Shown in pieces: positions 44,364-53,016 of a DNA stretch of 64,000 bases. The stretch lies in assembly GCF_937951745.1 (NCBI RefSeq), contig NZ_CALFBQ010000014.1, positions 50,709 through 114,708 of the forward strand, read 5' to 3'. Position numbers and translations under genes: made by a program. The notes beneath the pieces are model-generated. The model worked only from the letters and a program-made list of their open reading frames with translations. It did not search any database and was not told the origin of the DNA. Source of the stretch: an uncultured Chloroflexus sp. (GTDB lineage: Bacteria; Chloroflexota; Chloroflexia; Chloroflexales; Chloroflexaceae). Each line of letters opens with the position of its first letter. The first letter of the stretch is position 1.

Positions 44364-46671
44364 TGTCTTTCCCCTGTCGTAAACGGAGCAAGCCATAAAT
44401 GCCTAGCAAAGCGATGAACAAAACTGTAATCTCGCCCAAGGTATCAAATCCGCGGAAGTCAACCAAAATGACGTTGACCACATTCGCGCCTTTACCCTTT
44501 TCAAGGCTATTTTCGAGGAAGAAGGGAGCCAAGGGCGCAAACGCATCATTCGTTGCGGTAGCCAACACGAGGCCGCCCATCAAGAACCCCATCGCCGTCG
44601 CAATGATCGCATCACGCCGTCGCACCCATGCAGCCGAGAAATTCTCAAAGCGCACCGGCAAGACCGAGAAGACGAGCAAGAGAAACACGGTTGACAGCAC
44701 TTCGATCAGCAACTGCGTCAATGAAAGATCGGGCGCCGAGAAGAGCACGAACAGCAACGCCACCATTGCCCCAACCACGCTAACCGCAATAATTGCGCCT
44801 AATCGTGTGCGTGCGTTGATGGTTGCAATGACGCCAACCGGAATAAGTGCTGCGGCCAATATTTCGTAGAACTGCAACTGCGGATCGAGGTCAAATCGGA
44901 TTGAACTAATCCCAAAGCCGACAAACGGCACTCCAACAAAAACCAGCAGTGCCAGTGCCGTCAGCAAAATGTACCGGCGTAACCGGCCTTCTTGGATCGT
45001 GCGGGTCAGGGTAGTCGCACCGGTCAGTGTGCGTTCGATCAAGCGGTCGAAGATCATATCGCCACGCATCCATGCCGGCCACCCGCGCAGATTGGCCAAC
45101 TGCTCGCCAAAGCGAGCCAAGACTGCACCTGCCGCAATCGCGCCGAGACTCACGAGCAGCGCCGTATTGACTCCATGCCAGAGGGCCAATTTAACCTCAA
45201 GCGGCTTGCCATAGATCGCCGCGCTCGCTGGCCCGATCAAGCTGCTGATCGGCCCGAGGAAGGCCAACGGGATGATCAGCGACAGCACTGCCGGCACGCC
45301 GGGGCCGATCAGCATACCCGGCGTTGGGTCGGTAATATGCTGCTGCATCGCCGCCACACTACGCTGGCCAAGGAAGGTATTGCTGAATAACCGCCAACCA
45401 GTTATCAAATAGGCCCCTGCCGTGACAGCAATCGCAGCAACCGCCAGCGTGCTCAACATCGCACCAAGTTCCGTCTCTAATGCTGCTTCCAGCATCAGCT
45501 CCTTAGCCACAAAACCAAACATCACCGGAATGCCGCCAAATGAGAGCAGAGCGAGCGCGGTAATGACCATTGTCCGCGGCATATAGGCGCGCAACCCGCC
45601 CAACCGGCGCAGATCGCGGGTACCACACTCGTGATCGATCACGCCGGCCAACATAAACAGGGCCGACTTGTACAGCGCGTGCGCCAAAATGTTGGTCGCT
45701 ACCCCTTCGGCGCCATACTTACCGCCCAGCCCAATCTGCATCGTCAGCGCGCCGAGCATACTGATGGTGGTGTAGGCTAGCATCGCCTTGAGATCAAATT
45801 GGCGCATAGCCACAATCGCGGCAAACGTCATCGTCGCACCGCCAACCACGGCCAGCGTCACATCCCACAGCGCCGTGCCGCCCAGCGCCGGGCTGAGCCG
45901 CGCCATCAGATAGACGCCGGCCTTGACCATTGTCGCCGAGTGCAGAAAGGCGCTAGCCGGGGTGGGAGCTTGCATCGCTCCCGGTAACCAAAAGTGGAAC
46001 GGAATTTGAGCTGATTTGGTGAAACAACCGAGCAAAATTAAGACAACTGCCGCCGGGTATAGCGCATGCGCGCGTAAGACATCACCGGCAGCCAGAATAT
46101 CGCTCAACTCGTAACTACCTGCTGCCTGCCCCAGTAGCAACAAGCCAACTAACAGCGCCAGCCCGCCACCTGCGGTTACGAGCAACGAATGCAATGCGCC
46201 ACGCCGCGCATCGGCATAATCGTGCTTGTAGCCGATTAGCAAATACGACGTGACCGAGGTCAATTCCCAAAAGACGAACATGGTCAGCACGTTACCGGCC
46301 AGTACCAGACCGAGCATCGCGCCCATAAACAGCATCATGTAGGCCAGAAACCGGCCAAGACCGTTATCAGTGGCGAGATAGTGACCGGCATAACCGACAA
46401 TCAACGTACCAATGCCGGTAATGATCAGTGCAAAGAGCAGGCTCAACCCATCGAGGGTAAAACTCAGATCAAGCCCAAGGGCCGGCACCCACGCAATCCG
46501 TTCAACAACTTGACCGCCTTCCCACACTGACCCGGCCTGCGCCAACGTCAAGCCAAAGATCGCCAACGGAATGAGGGCCAGCCCCCACGCAATCCGGTCA
46601 CGACCGGCAAAGCGCGCCACCAACGCAAATGGCGCAGCCGCTAGCGCAATCAACACAAGTGGATAGAGCAT
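44299..46671 (-). CDS. mrpA: Na+/H+ antiporter subunit MrpA
   Basis: 790 residues from ATG 46671 (GAGGGAAGC directly upstream). The first 500 residues are a NuoL-like proton channel with the conserved Glu in [17 protein letters not shown] and the Lys in [20 protein letters not shown]; then comes the MrpA C-terminal extension with a UPF-type domain and an MrpB-like helix bundle ([20 protein letters not shown]). Mrp complexes exchange Na+ or K+ for protons and keep internal pH low and sodium out. This is a group-1, seven-gene operon. The leader is long (about 175 bases). Confidence 0.95.
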   Translation of the reverse strand: MLYPLVLIALAAAPFALVARFAGRDRIAWGLALIPLAIFGLTLAQAGSVWEGGQVVERIAWVPALGLDLSFTLDGLSLLFALIITGIGTLIVGYAGHYLATDNGLGRFLAYMMLFMGAMLGLVLAGNVLTMFVFWELTSVTSYLLIGYKHDYADARRGALHSLLVTAGGGLALLVGLLLLGQAAGSYELSDILAAGDVLRAHALYPAAVVLILLGCFTKSAQIPFHFWLPGAMQAPTPASAFLHSATMVKAGVYLMARLSPALGGTALWDVTLAVVGGATMTFAAIVAMRQFDLKAMLAYTTISMLGALTMQIGLGGKYGAEGVATNILAHALYKSALFMLAGVIDHECGTRDLRRLGGLRAYMPRTMVITALALLSFGGIPVMFGFVAKELMLEAALETELGAMLSTLAVAAIAVTAGAYLITGWRLFSNTFLGQRSVAAMQQHITDPTPGMLIGPGVPAVLSLIIPLAFLGPISSLIGPASAAIYGKPLEVKLALWHGVNTALLVSLGAIAAGAVLARFGEQLANLRGWPAWMRGDMIFDRLIERTLTGATTLTRTIQEGRLRRYILLTALALLVFVGVPFVGFGISSIRFDLDPQLQFYEILAAALIPVGVIATINARTRLGAIIAVSVVGAMVALLFVLFSAPDLSLTQLLIEVLSTVFLLLVFSVLPVRFENFSAAWVRRRDAIIATAMGFLMGGLVLATATNDAFAPLAPFFLENSLEKGKGANVVNVILVDFRGFDTLGEITVLFIALLGIYGLLRLRQGKDNVAPERVTTTEPAAEPVDTKR

Positions 46672-46851
46672 GCTTCCCTCGATCAACAGCTAAACGTGCG
46701 TAGTAATAACTGACACTTGCAGATGAGACCTACCACTATCAGTACGGCGACAAAGCTATATAGCAAGCCAGCCTTATTATCTGATGATAGACAGGGTTGC
46801 GTGGCTTGCATTCACAGGTTTAACATTCCACAATACTCTGGGTTTGCTGCC

Positions 46852-46880
46852 ATTGTACCCGAAAATAGAGAAGCTGTCAC
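46852..46880 (-). promoter_or_regulatory. sigma-70-like promoter of the mrp operon
   Basis: On the minus strand GTGACA (46880-46875), 17-base spacer, TACAAT (46857-46852). The resulting 5' leader to mrpA is about 175 bases; no known riboswitch was recognised in it. The gap to the divergent cupredoxin gene is about 300 bases. Confidence 0.6.
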
Positions 46881-46968
46881 AATGCGCGACGACTGCCATC
46901 ACTTAGCATATTTCTGGTACAGTGATAATGATGCAGTCGCTGTACTCTCTATCTGTAGTCACAAGCCT

Positions 46969-47346
46969 ATGAATATGGTTACCCGACTTCTCGCTCATCG
47001 AATGTTGTTCGTTGTCGGAGCGATCCTCCTCGTACTAGCAATGCTCAGTGCCTGCGGTGAACCGCTGCGCGAGCGCTCAATTGAGATCATCGCCACTGAA
47101 ATGCGCTTCGATCCCGATCGGGTAGAAGCTCACACTGGTGAACAGATTTTTCTGCGCCTACGCAATCGTGGTCAAGTTGCGCATAGCTTGACTATCGAAT
47201 TACCTGCTGGTGACCGTACTGTTTCGGCTGATCCGGGAGTTGATGCGATTCTCGCCTTCCGCGCGCCGGCCCCGGGCGAATACCGGTTTTATTGCCGTAT
47301 TCCCGGCCACGAAGCCCAACAGGGGGTATTGGTGGTATTACCGTAA
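46969..47346 (+). CDS. cupredoxin-like copper lipoprotein
   Basis: 125 residues from ATG 46969. A lipoprotein signal (LLVLAMLSAC, Cys29) is followed by a single cupredoxin domain: IEIIATEMRFDPDRVEAHTG, the ligand His72 in QVAHSLTIEL, Cys109 in YRFYCRIPGHE and His114. The usual Met axial ligand after PGH is not there; Gln117/Gln118 take the place. Such domains carry electrons or copper on the outer face of the membrane. It stands alone between divergent mrpA and a convergent Ca exchanger gene, whose stop overlaps its end by nine bases. Confidence 0.8.
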   Translation: MNMVTRLLAHRMLFVVGAILLVLAMLSACGEPLRERSIEIIATEMRFDPDRVEAHTGEQIFLRLRNRGQVAHSLTIELPAGDRTVSADPGVDAILAFRAPAPGEYRFYCRIPGHEAQQGVLVVLP

Positions 47347-48456
47347 TGACGGATGTGACGCCACCCAATCGCGGCGGCGTACCGCGTTGACCATCAATAC
47401 CAACAACGTCAGTGCAGTTATCGGCAACACGAACAGCGCCATCACGCTGCTAAAAGCTGGTAGGGCATCGTGGTGGGTCGCAGCCAAAATCAGATACGCA
47501 GTGTACGCTACGTAATACCCTAAGAAGAGCAACCCTTCCCAGCGATTGATGCTGAGTCTGCTCACAAAAATGGGGAGTGCGGCAAACGCAACCGCGATCA
47601 TCACCGGTATATCAAAGGTACTCAGTGCAGGAACAACCGTTAATCCGTTAGGGGTGACCAAGGCTGCGATACCAAGAATGCCGAGAATGTTAAAGATATT
47701 GCTGCCGATAGCATTTCCGATGGCAATATCGCGCTCTTGCTTAAGCGTAGCAATGATCGAAGCCACTACTTCTGGCAACGACGTTCCAGCCGCTACGATG
47801 GTCAGACCAATAATGACATCGCTCACGCCAAAAGCACGTGCTAACACGACTGCCCCCTCAACTAACCAGTGTGAGCCGAGGGCCAACAAGCCTAAGCCGA
47901 TCACAATGAAACCAATAGAACCAAACCAAACTTTTGTTCCACTCCGATTCGGTAGCATTGTTGGCCCAAACTCTTGCTCATATTCAGCCTGCACTTCAAC
48001 TCCTTCTTTGCGACTAGCGTATATCGACCAAACAATATACCCTATCAGTAAACCAAACAAGAGTACTCCGTCCAGCCGGCCGATCCTCCCATCGAGTGCT
48101 AAACCGGCCAGCAACAGCGAGACGGCAATCATAAACGGCACTTCACGCCGGATGAGCTGCACCGCCACGATCAACGGGCTAATCACCGCACATGCGCCGA
48201 GAATGAAGAGAATGTTGAAAATGTTGCTGCCCACCACATTGCCGACCGCAATATCGCTCTTGCCGGCCAACCCGGCTTGAATGCTCACCGCCAGTTCAGG
48301 CGAACTAGTGCCAAACGACACGACTGTCAACCCAATCACCAGCGGTGAGATACGGGCCAACGCTGCCAACTGGCTTGATCCGCGCACCAATAACTCGCCG
48401 CCAACCGTGAGGAGCGTGAGACCGCCAACGAGCAACCCGATCGTGATCACATCCAT
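47338..48456 (-). CDS. CaCA-family sodium/calcium exchanger
   Basis: 372 residues from ATG 48456. Ten or eleven helices with the two alpha repeats of the family: GLTVVSFGTSSPELAVSIQA and GLTIVAAGTSLPEVVASIIA, each followed by GNVVGSNIFNILF / GNAIGSNIFNILG. The loop between halves is acidic (EVQAEYEQEF). Such proteins exchange Na+ or H+ for Ca2+. Neighbours mrp and TerC make this a cation-handling region. The frame is open upstream to 48705 but that part runs into the riboswitch region and is not coding. Confidence 0.94.
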   Translation of the reverse strand: MDVITIGLLVGGLTLLTVGGELLVRGSSQLAALARISPLVIGLTVVSFGTSSPELAVSIQAGLAGKSDIAVGNVVGSNIFNILFILGACAVISPLIVAVQLIRREVPFMIAVSLLLAGLALDGRIGRLDGVLLFGLLIGYIVWSIYASRKEGVEVQAEYEQEFGPTMLPNRSGTKVWFGSIGFIVIGLGLLALGSHWLVEGAVVLARAFGVSDVIIGLTIVAAGTSLPEVVASIIATLKQERDIAIGNAIGSNIFNILGILGIAALVTPNGLTVVPALSTFDIPVMIAVAFAALPIFVSRLSINRWEGLLFLGYYVAYTAYLILAATHHDALPAFSSVMALFVLPITALTLLVLMVNAVRRRDWVASHPSLR

Positions 48457-48628
48457 ACAGCATGTCCATTGTTCATTCCTAAAGCAATATACACAATTGT
48501 TTAGTATATCGGTAAAGAACGCGCTCGGCGAGGGCGGTTCTTCGCCATTATGGCTACCGCCTACCCGTAGCGTGGGCGGGAAATTTTCCCCTATCAGAAA
48601 TGGCAAAAATACGCTATAGTGCGAACTG

Positions 48629-48733
48629 TTGGGGAGTAGCCGCCCGCATAGATGCGGGTCGATGCAATCGTCAAGACGGAATTCGGACATTCCCGGTTGC
48701 ATCAAGTACTGGTTGACCAGACTGGCGAGACCG
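48629..48733 (+). ncRNA. yybP-ykoY (manganese) riboswitch
   Basis: The transcript has the conserved GGGGAGTAGCC (from 48631) and GGCGAGACCG (48724-48733) that bracket this riboswitch class, with two helices between. The GATGCAA and TTGCATC segments (48661-48667, 48697-48703) pair. The yybP-ykoY element binds Mn2+ and is found in front of TerC- and MntP-type genes, and the next gene is a TerC protein. A TATAGT -10 lies at 48615-48620. Confidence 0.85.
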
Positions 48734-48770
48734 ACGCAGTGGTGAGCTGCGATCGGCTCGCCTTTTTATT
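48724..48770 (+). terminator. terminator overlapping the riboswitch 3' strand
   Basis: GGCGAG-A-CCGA-CGCAG pairs with CTGCG-A-TCGG-CTCGCC (48724-48739 with 48747-48762), then TTTTTATT. The 5' arm is the conserved 3' strand of the aptamer, so aptamer and terminator exclude each other: Mn binding should prevent termination. Confidence 0.85.
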
Positions 48771-48806
48771 GTGATGAGCATATCACATTGTCGGGAGCAA
48801 TCAGCC

Positions 48807-49802
48807 ATGTTCGACGCACTGTGGGTCTGGATCGGGTTCAACCTCTTTGTATTGGCCCTGCTAGCAATTGATTTAGGCGTCTTTCACCGGGAAGCGCACG
48901 AAGTTTCACTGCGTGAAGCAGCTATCTGGAGCGTCGTTTGGATTTCATTGGCCTTGCTCTTTAATCTCGGCTTGTATCTCTTTTGGGATACGATTATGCC
49001 AAACAGCTCGCTCAGCGCGAGTGATGCCGGGCTTGCCTTCCTAACCGGTTATCTGATTGAAAAAGCGTTGAGCGTTGATAACATCTTTGTCTTCGTGCTA
49101 ATCTTCTCATACTTTGCGGTACCAGCGAAATATCAGCACCGGGTGCTCTTCTGGGGCATTCTCGGCGCGCTGATCATGCGCGGCACGATGATTTTGGCCG
49201 GTGCGGCGCTGATCAAGCAATTCCACTGGATTATCTGGATCTTCGGTGCGTTCCTGATCTTTACCGGCATCCGTATGGCAACAGCCCAAGACGAACAGAT
49301 CGAGCCAGAGAAAAACCCAGTCGTTCGGCTCTTCCGCCGCTTTATGCCAATTAGCGACCGTTACGATGGTCAGAAGTTTTTCACGCGCCAGAACGGTGTC
49401 CTGATGGCAACACCATTGTTACTCGTCCTCGTGATGGTGGAAACAACCGACCTCATCTTCGCCATCGACTCTATTCCAGCCATCTTTGCGGTGACGCAAG
49501 ACCCGTTCATCGTCTATACATCGAACGTTTGCGCTATTCTAGGGTTGCGCGCGCTGTACTTTGTGTTGGCCGGCGTTGTCCATCTGTTCCATTACCTCAA
49601 ACTGGGGCTGTCAGTTGTATTGGCTTTTGTGGGCATCAAGATGCTCTTGCCCGATCTTAGTGCAGCACTGATTGGGGTGAGCTGGAAGATTCCTACTGGG
49701 GTGTCACTCGGCGTTGTCGCAACCATTATAGTAGTATCTATTACCGCCTCGCTTGTGCGGGCACGTATGCTAGAGACCAGCGAACACCCCGCCTCCTCGT
49801 AG
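48807..49802 (+). CDS. TerC-family membrane protein, riboswitch-controlled
   Basis: 331 residues from ATG 48807 (GGGAG nine bases upstream; a GTG at 48771 falls in the terminator). About nine helices, with the two acidic motifs EKALSVDNIFVFVLIFSYFA and METTDLIFAIDSIPAIFA-type sequence (VETTDLIFAIDSIPAIFAVT) of the long TerC/Alx branch. Alx and MeeF-type members export Mn. The yybP-ykoY element upstream agrees with this. The intervening soluble loop (DEQIEPEKNPVVRLFRR) is typical. Compared with the TerC at 12591 it is 78 residues longer and of another subfamily. Confidence 0.93.
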   Translation: MFDALWVWIGFNLFVLALLAIDLGVFHREAHEVSLREAAIWSVVWISLALLFNLGLYLFWDTIMPNSSLSASDAGLAFLTGYLIEKALSVDNIFVFVLIFSYFAVPAKYQHRVLFWGILGALIMRGTMILAGAALIKQFHWIIWIFGAFLIFTGIRMATAQDEQIEPEKNPVVRLFRRFMPISDRYDGQKFFTRQNGVLMATPLLLVLVMVETTDLIFAIDSIPAIFAVTQDPFIVYTSNVCAILGLRALYFVLAGVVHLFHYLKLGLSVVLAFVGIKMLLPDLSAALIGVSWKIPTGVSLGVVATIIVVSITASLVRARMLETSEHPASS

Positions 49803-49808
49803 CGTTGC

Positions 49809-50747
49809 CTAGCCATCAGAATGTTCGTTGCGCCAATTAGGTTCACCATCGCGCCTAGCAGGAACGAGCTCGGCGATCAACTCACAAATGAGCGTGGGCT
49901 GTTCCTGCTGCGGCATATGACCACATCGCTCAAGATGAATGTATTGTCCTCGACCCTCCAGCACAACCGCCATTGCTTCGATGCTTTCGCCATCGACGAT
50001 CAGATCGTGTTCACCGCTCATGAGAATAGTAGGCGTAGGACATTCGCTCACCAAATCGAGATATTGATGGGAGCGGAAGAGAGTATCAACTGCTAACCAG
50101 CGCAGCGCCGAGAGGGTTGCCCGGCGTTGGCGCTTTTGGTGCAGCCGTACCCACACCCGCTGGCGCAAAAATCGTCGCTCGCGCACTGGTAATTCGTACA
50201 AATGATAGTAAAACGGGCGCAAGCTTTGGAAGGCTAGCTCGCGCGAGCGTTGGAGGCCGGCCAACATCAACTCGCCCACCCCCGGTAGCAAGAGCGGCCA
50301 CAGCCGGCGGGGCGGAAATTGGCGTTTGATTGGCAAACAGCCGCTGATCAGAATTTGTTGTTGGATGAGCCGAGGTAAGCCAATGCTCAGACGCTGGGCG
50401 ATCATTGCCCCCAGTGAATGGCCGACGAGGGTTACCTGCTGTAAACCGAGCGTGGTGATAAATTCGGCCATGGCACGGGCAAAGAAAGTCAGACTGTAAC
50501 CGCCCTTAGGACCGAAACTGCGGCCAAAACCGGGGAGATCGGGCGCAATCACCCGATAAGATTGGGCAAGCAACGGAATAACCGCACGCCACGTATCAGC
50601 TTCATCACCTAAACCGTGGATCAGGAAGAGGATCGGGTTTTCGGTAACGCCGGCATCGTAATAGAAGAGTTCCAGATCACGGAGCGCAATCCGACGAGCA
50701 TACGGGACCAAAGCGGGGGGGATATCCATCGTGGAATGTCTCTGCAT
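49809..50747 (-). CDS. alpha/beta hydrolase
   Basis: About 312 residues from ATG 50747; starts at 50729 and 50777 are also possible and no ribosome site decides. The catalytic Ser is in LVGHSLGAMIAQ, the oxyanion segment in LIHGLGDEADTW, the Asp in SGEHDLIVDG and the His in ERCGHMPQQEQP. The family covers lipases, haloperoxidases, dehalogenases and C-C hydrolases. Convergent with the TerC gene, six bases apart. Substrate unknown. Confidence 0.85.
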   Translation of the reverse strand: MQRHSTMDIPPALVPYARRIALRDLELFYYDAGVTENPILFLIHGLGDEADTWRAVIPLLAQSYRVIAPDLPGFGRSFGPKGGYSLTFFARAMAEFITTLGLQQVTLVGHSLGAMIAQRLSIGLPRLIQQQILISGCLPIKRQFPPRRLWPLLLPGVGELMLAGLQRSRELAFQSLRPFYYHLYELPVRERRFLRQRVWVRLHQKRQRRATLSALRWLAVDTLFRSHQYLDLVSECPTPTILMSGEHDLIVDGESIEAMAVVLEGRGQYIHLERCGHMPQQEQPTLICELIAELVPARRDGEPNWRNEHSDG

Positions 50748-51148
50748 AGCATTGGCTCTATGGTCAAGCGATGTCACTACATTTTATGCCACCTCTTCTG
50801 GTACGTCAAACATTTAGAGAACTAGGCACTAAATAACTATAAAAATTGTTAACAATTTTTAAAGAATAAACAACCAAGCACTGTGAAAATCACCTCATTA
50901 GTTTGATTCATGAAAAGTTGTATGGACTTTAGAGACCAGCCCGATCACGCAAGTAACAAAAATAGCACCATGGAACAAATCATACACACTTATACCATAT
51001 TTAAACATAGTATCATTATGGTTTAACCCTGCACTGTCACCAAACACTGTTCTGACCCTGCACTCGCTACCGCCCTCTTCACTATTCCGTGCTACAATCG
51101 GGCATGCCGGAATGACCGGCAATGAATGACTAGCAAGAGGAGCCGGCA
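50748..51148. other. A/T-rich intergenic region with perfect palindrome
   Basis: About 400 bases without a credible gene. It contains a perfect 22-base A/T-rich palindrome (50840-50861), a TACAAT -10 candidate at 51093-51098 for panB without a good -35, and is much more A/T-rich than the rest of the window. A short frame on the minus strand (50898-51158) is not convincing. Confidence 0.5.
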
Positions 51149-52000
51149 ATGCGCACAACCATTCGTGATATTCAGCAGATGCACGATCGCGGCGAGCGGA
51201 TCCCGATGGTGACCGCGTATGACTATACTTCGGCGCAGATTGCCGATCGCGCTGGCATTCCTATGATTTTAGTCGGCGATTCGCTAGGGATGGTGGTACT
51301 AGGTCACGAATCGACGGTACCGGTAACACTCGATGAGATGCTGCATCACACCCGCGCCGTTGTGCGCGGTGCGCGCAAGGCGCTGGTGATCGGCGATCTC
51401 CCGTTTTTGACGTATGCATCGCCTGAACAGGCCGTAATCAGCGCCGGACGTATGTTGCAAGAGGCTGGCGCCCAAGCGGTGAAGCTTGAAGGTGGCATGC
51501 ATATTGCACCAACGATCGCTCGACTTGTGCATTTAGGAATTCCAGTGATGGGGCACATTGGTTTTACCCCGCAAGCGGTCAACCAAATTGGGTTACGGGT
51601 GCAAGGCAAACGCGCCGCCGAAGCACAACAGTTGCTAGCCGACGCGCTCGCCGTGCAAGAAGCCGGCGCCTTTGCGATTGTACTCGAACTGGTGCCCGCC
51701 GAACTCGCGCAAGCAATCACTGAACGACTACGCATTCCCACTATCGGCATTGGTGCCGGCGCCGGTTGCAGTGGACAGGTGCAGGTCTGGCACGATATGC
51801 TTGGCTTGTACAGCGATTTTCTGCCGCGTCATGCCCGTCGTTACGCCGATCTAGCTACGATCATCGGCGAAGCGCTGGTGCAATACGCCAACGATGTGCG
51901 TAGCGGCACATTCCCCGGCCCAGAGCACAGCAGTCGGATGGACCCCAATGAATTAGCGGCAGCGCTGGCCAGTCTTAATCCTACTGAGCCATCAGAGTAA
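51149..52000 (+). CDS. panB: 3-methyl-2-oxobutanoate hydroxymethyltransferase
   Basis: 283 residues from ATG 51149 with AGAGGAG upstream. PanB signatures are plain: [19 protein letters not shown] with the metal-binding Asp, [34 protein letters not shown] and the catalytic Glu in [21 protein letters not shown] sequence. It adds a hydroxymethyl group from methylene-THF to 2-oxoisovalerate to give ketopantoate, step 1 of pantothenate synthesis. panC follows 56 bases later. Confidence 0.96.
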   Translation: MRTTIRDIQQMHDRGERIPMVTAYDYTSAQIADRAGIPMILVGDSLGMVVLGHESTVPVTLDEMLHHTRAVVRGARKALVIGDLPFLTYASPEQAVISAGRMLQEAGAQAVKLEGGMHIAPTIARLVHLGIPVMGHIGFTPQAVNQIGLRVQGKRAAEAQQLLADALAVQEAGAFAIVLELVPAELAQAITERLRIPTIGIGAGAGCSGQVQVWHDMLGLYSDFLPRHARRYADLATIIGEALVQYANDVRSGTFPGPEHSSRMDPNELAAALASLNPTEPSE

Positions 52001-52056
52001 CGAAAAGAGTTACGAGTTTTCCGATCAACGTTGATCGAGGTCACTGAGGAACAGGT

Positions 52057-52896
52057 ATGAACGTTCTCGCTACAATTGCCGACGTTCGCCGCGCGCGCGC
52101 GGCCTTTGGCGAATTAGGCTTTGTCCCTACGATGGGCTATCTCCATCAAGGCCATCTTGCACTCGTCGAACGAGCGCGCGCCGAGTGCCCAGCGGTCGCG
52201 GTTAGCATTTTTGTCAACCCAACGCAATTTGGCCCTCACGAAGATTTTGCCCGTTACCCGCGCGATACCGAGCGCGATCTGGCAATGCTTGCCGAAGCTG
52301 GCGTTGATCTCGTCTTTATACCACCGGTCGAAGAGATGTATCCGCCCGACTTCGGCACCTATGTGATTCAACCAACAGCCGATGAGGTGTTGGAAGGCGC
52401 GGCTCGGCCCGGTCATTTTCGCGGCGTGGCCACCGTCGTGTGCAAGCTTTTCAATATCGTGCAGCCGACGAAGAGTTATTTTGGCCAAAAAGATGCCCAA
52501 CAGACAGTTGTGATCCGCCGAATGGTGCGAGACCTCAATATTCCGGTTGAGATCGTGATCGTCCCGACAGTGCGTGAGCCGGATGGGTTGGCGCTGAGCA
52601 GCCGGAATGTGTACCTCAACCCTACGCAACGCGCTGCGGCGCCGGTGCTCTACCGCGCCTTACGGGCCGCTGCTGAACGGTATGAGGCTGGTGAACGCAG
52701 CGGTGAGGCGTTGCGCGCACTGATGCGCGAGGTGCTGGCGGCTGAACCATTGGCGAAGCCGGAGTATGTGAGTGTGGCGCACCCACTGACACTACGTGAG
52801 CTGGATCAGATTGGGCCGGAAGGGGCATTACTGTCACTAGCAGTACGGTTTGGCGAAGTACGGTTAATTGACAATTGGGTGATAGCGCCAGCGTAG
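52057..52896 (+). CDS. panC: pantothenate synthetase
   Basis: 279 residues. The nucleotidyltransferase motif HQGH (in PTMGYLHQGHLALVERARAE), the FGQKDAQQ segment and the LSSRNVYLNPTQR signature are diagnostic. PanC condenses pantoate with beta-alanine using ATP. panE and panD are not seen; the class III aminotransferase downstream may supply beta-alanine (see there). Start ATG 52057 with AGGAACAGGT in front. Confidence 0.96.
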   Translation: MNVLATIADVRRARAAFGELGFVPTMGYLHQGHLALVERARAECPAVAVSIFVNPTQFGPHEDFARYPRDTERDLAMLAEAGVDLVFIPPVEEMYPPDFGTYVIQPTADEVLEGAARPGHFRGVATVVCKLFNIVQPTKSYFGQKDAQQTVVIRRMVRDLNIPVEIVIVPTVREPDGLALSSRNVYLNPTQRAAAPVLYRALRAAAERYEAGERSGEALRALMREVLAAEPLAKPEYVSVAHPLTLRELDQIGPEGALLSLAVRFGEVRLIDNWVIAPA

Positions 52897-52915
52897 AGGT
52901 CGGTGTCAATAACAC

Positions 52916-52944
52916 ACGGCTGCGCGTCACGAGGCCGCAGCCGT
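52916..52944 (+). terminator. hairpin after panC
   Basis: ACGGCTGCG (52916-52924) pairs with CGCAGCCGT (52936-52944), 20 bases after the panC stop; no T tract. Confidence 0.5.
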
Positions 52945-52982
52945 ATACCGTGTGGCGTTCATTTACCGTGGAGAGTTACAGT

Positions 52983-53008
52983 GCTCTGCCCCAAGAGAAG
53001 GGCAGAGC
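52983..53008 (-). terminator. hairpin after the aminotransferase gene
   Basis: GCTCTGCCC (52983-52991) and GGGCAGAGC (53000-53008), 9-bp perfect stem, eight-base loop, directly downstream of the aminotransferase stop. Confidence 0.55.
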
Positions 53009-53016
53009 GGCATCAA

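Noticed and set aside
50898..51158. 86-codon minus-strand frame before panB
   Set aside because: Overlaps the panB start and shows no protein-like composition or ribosome site.
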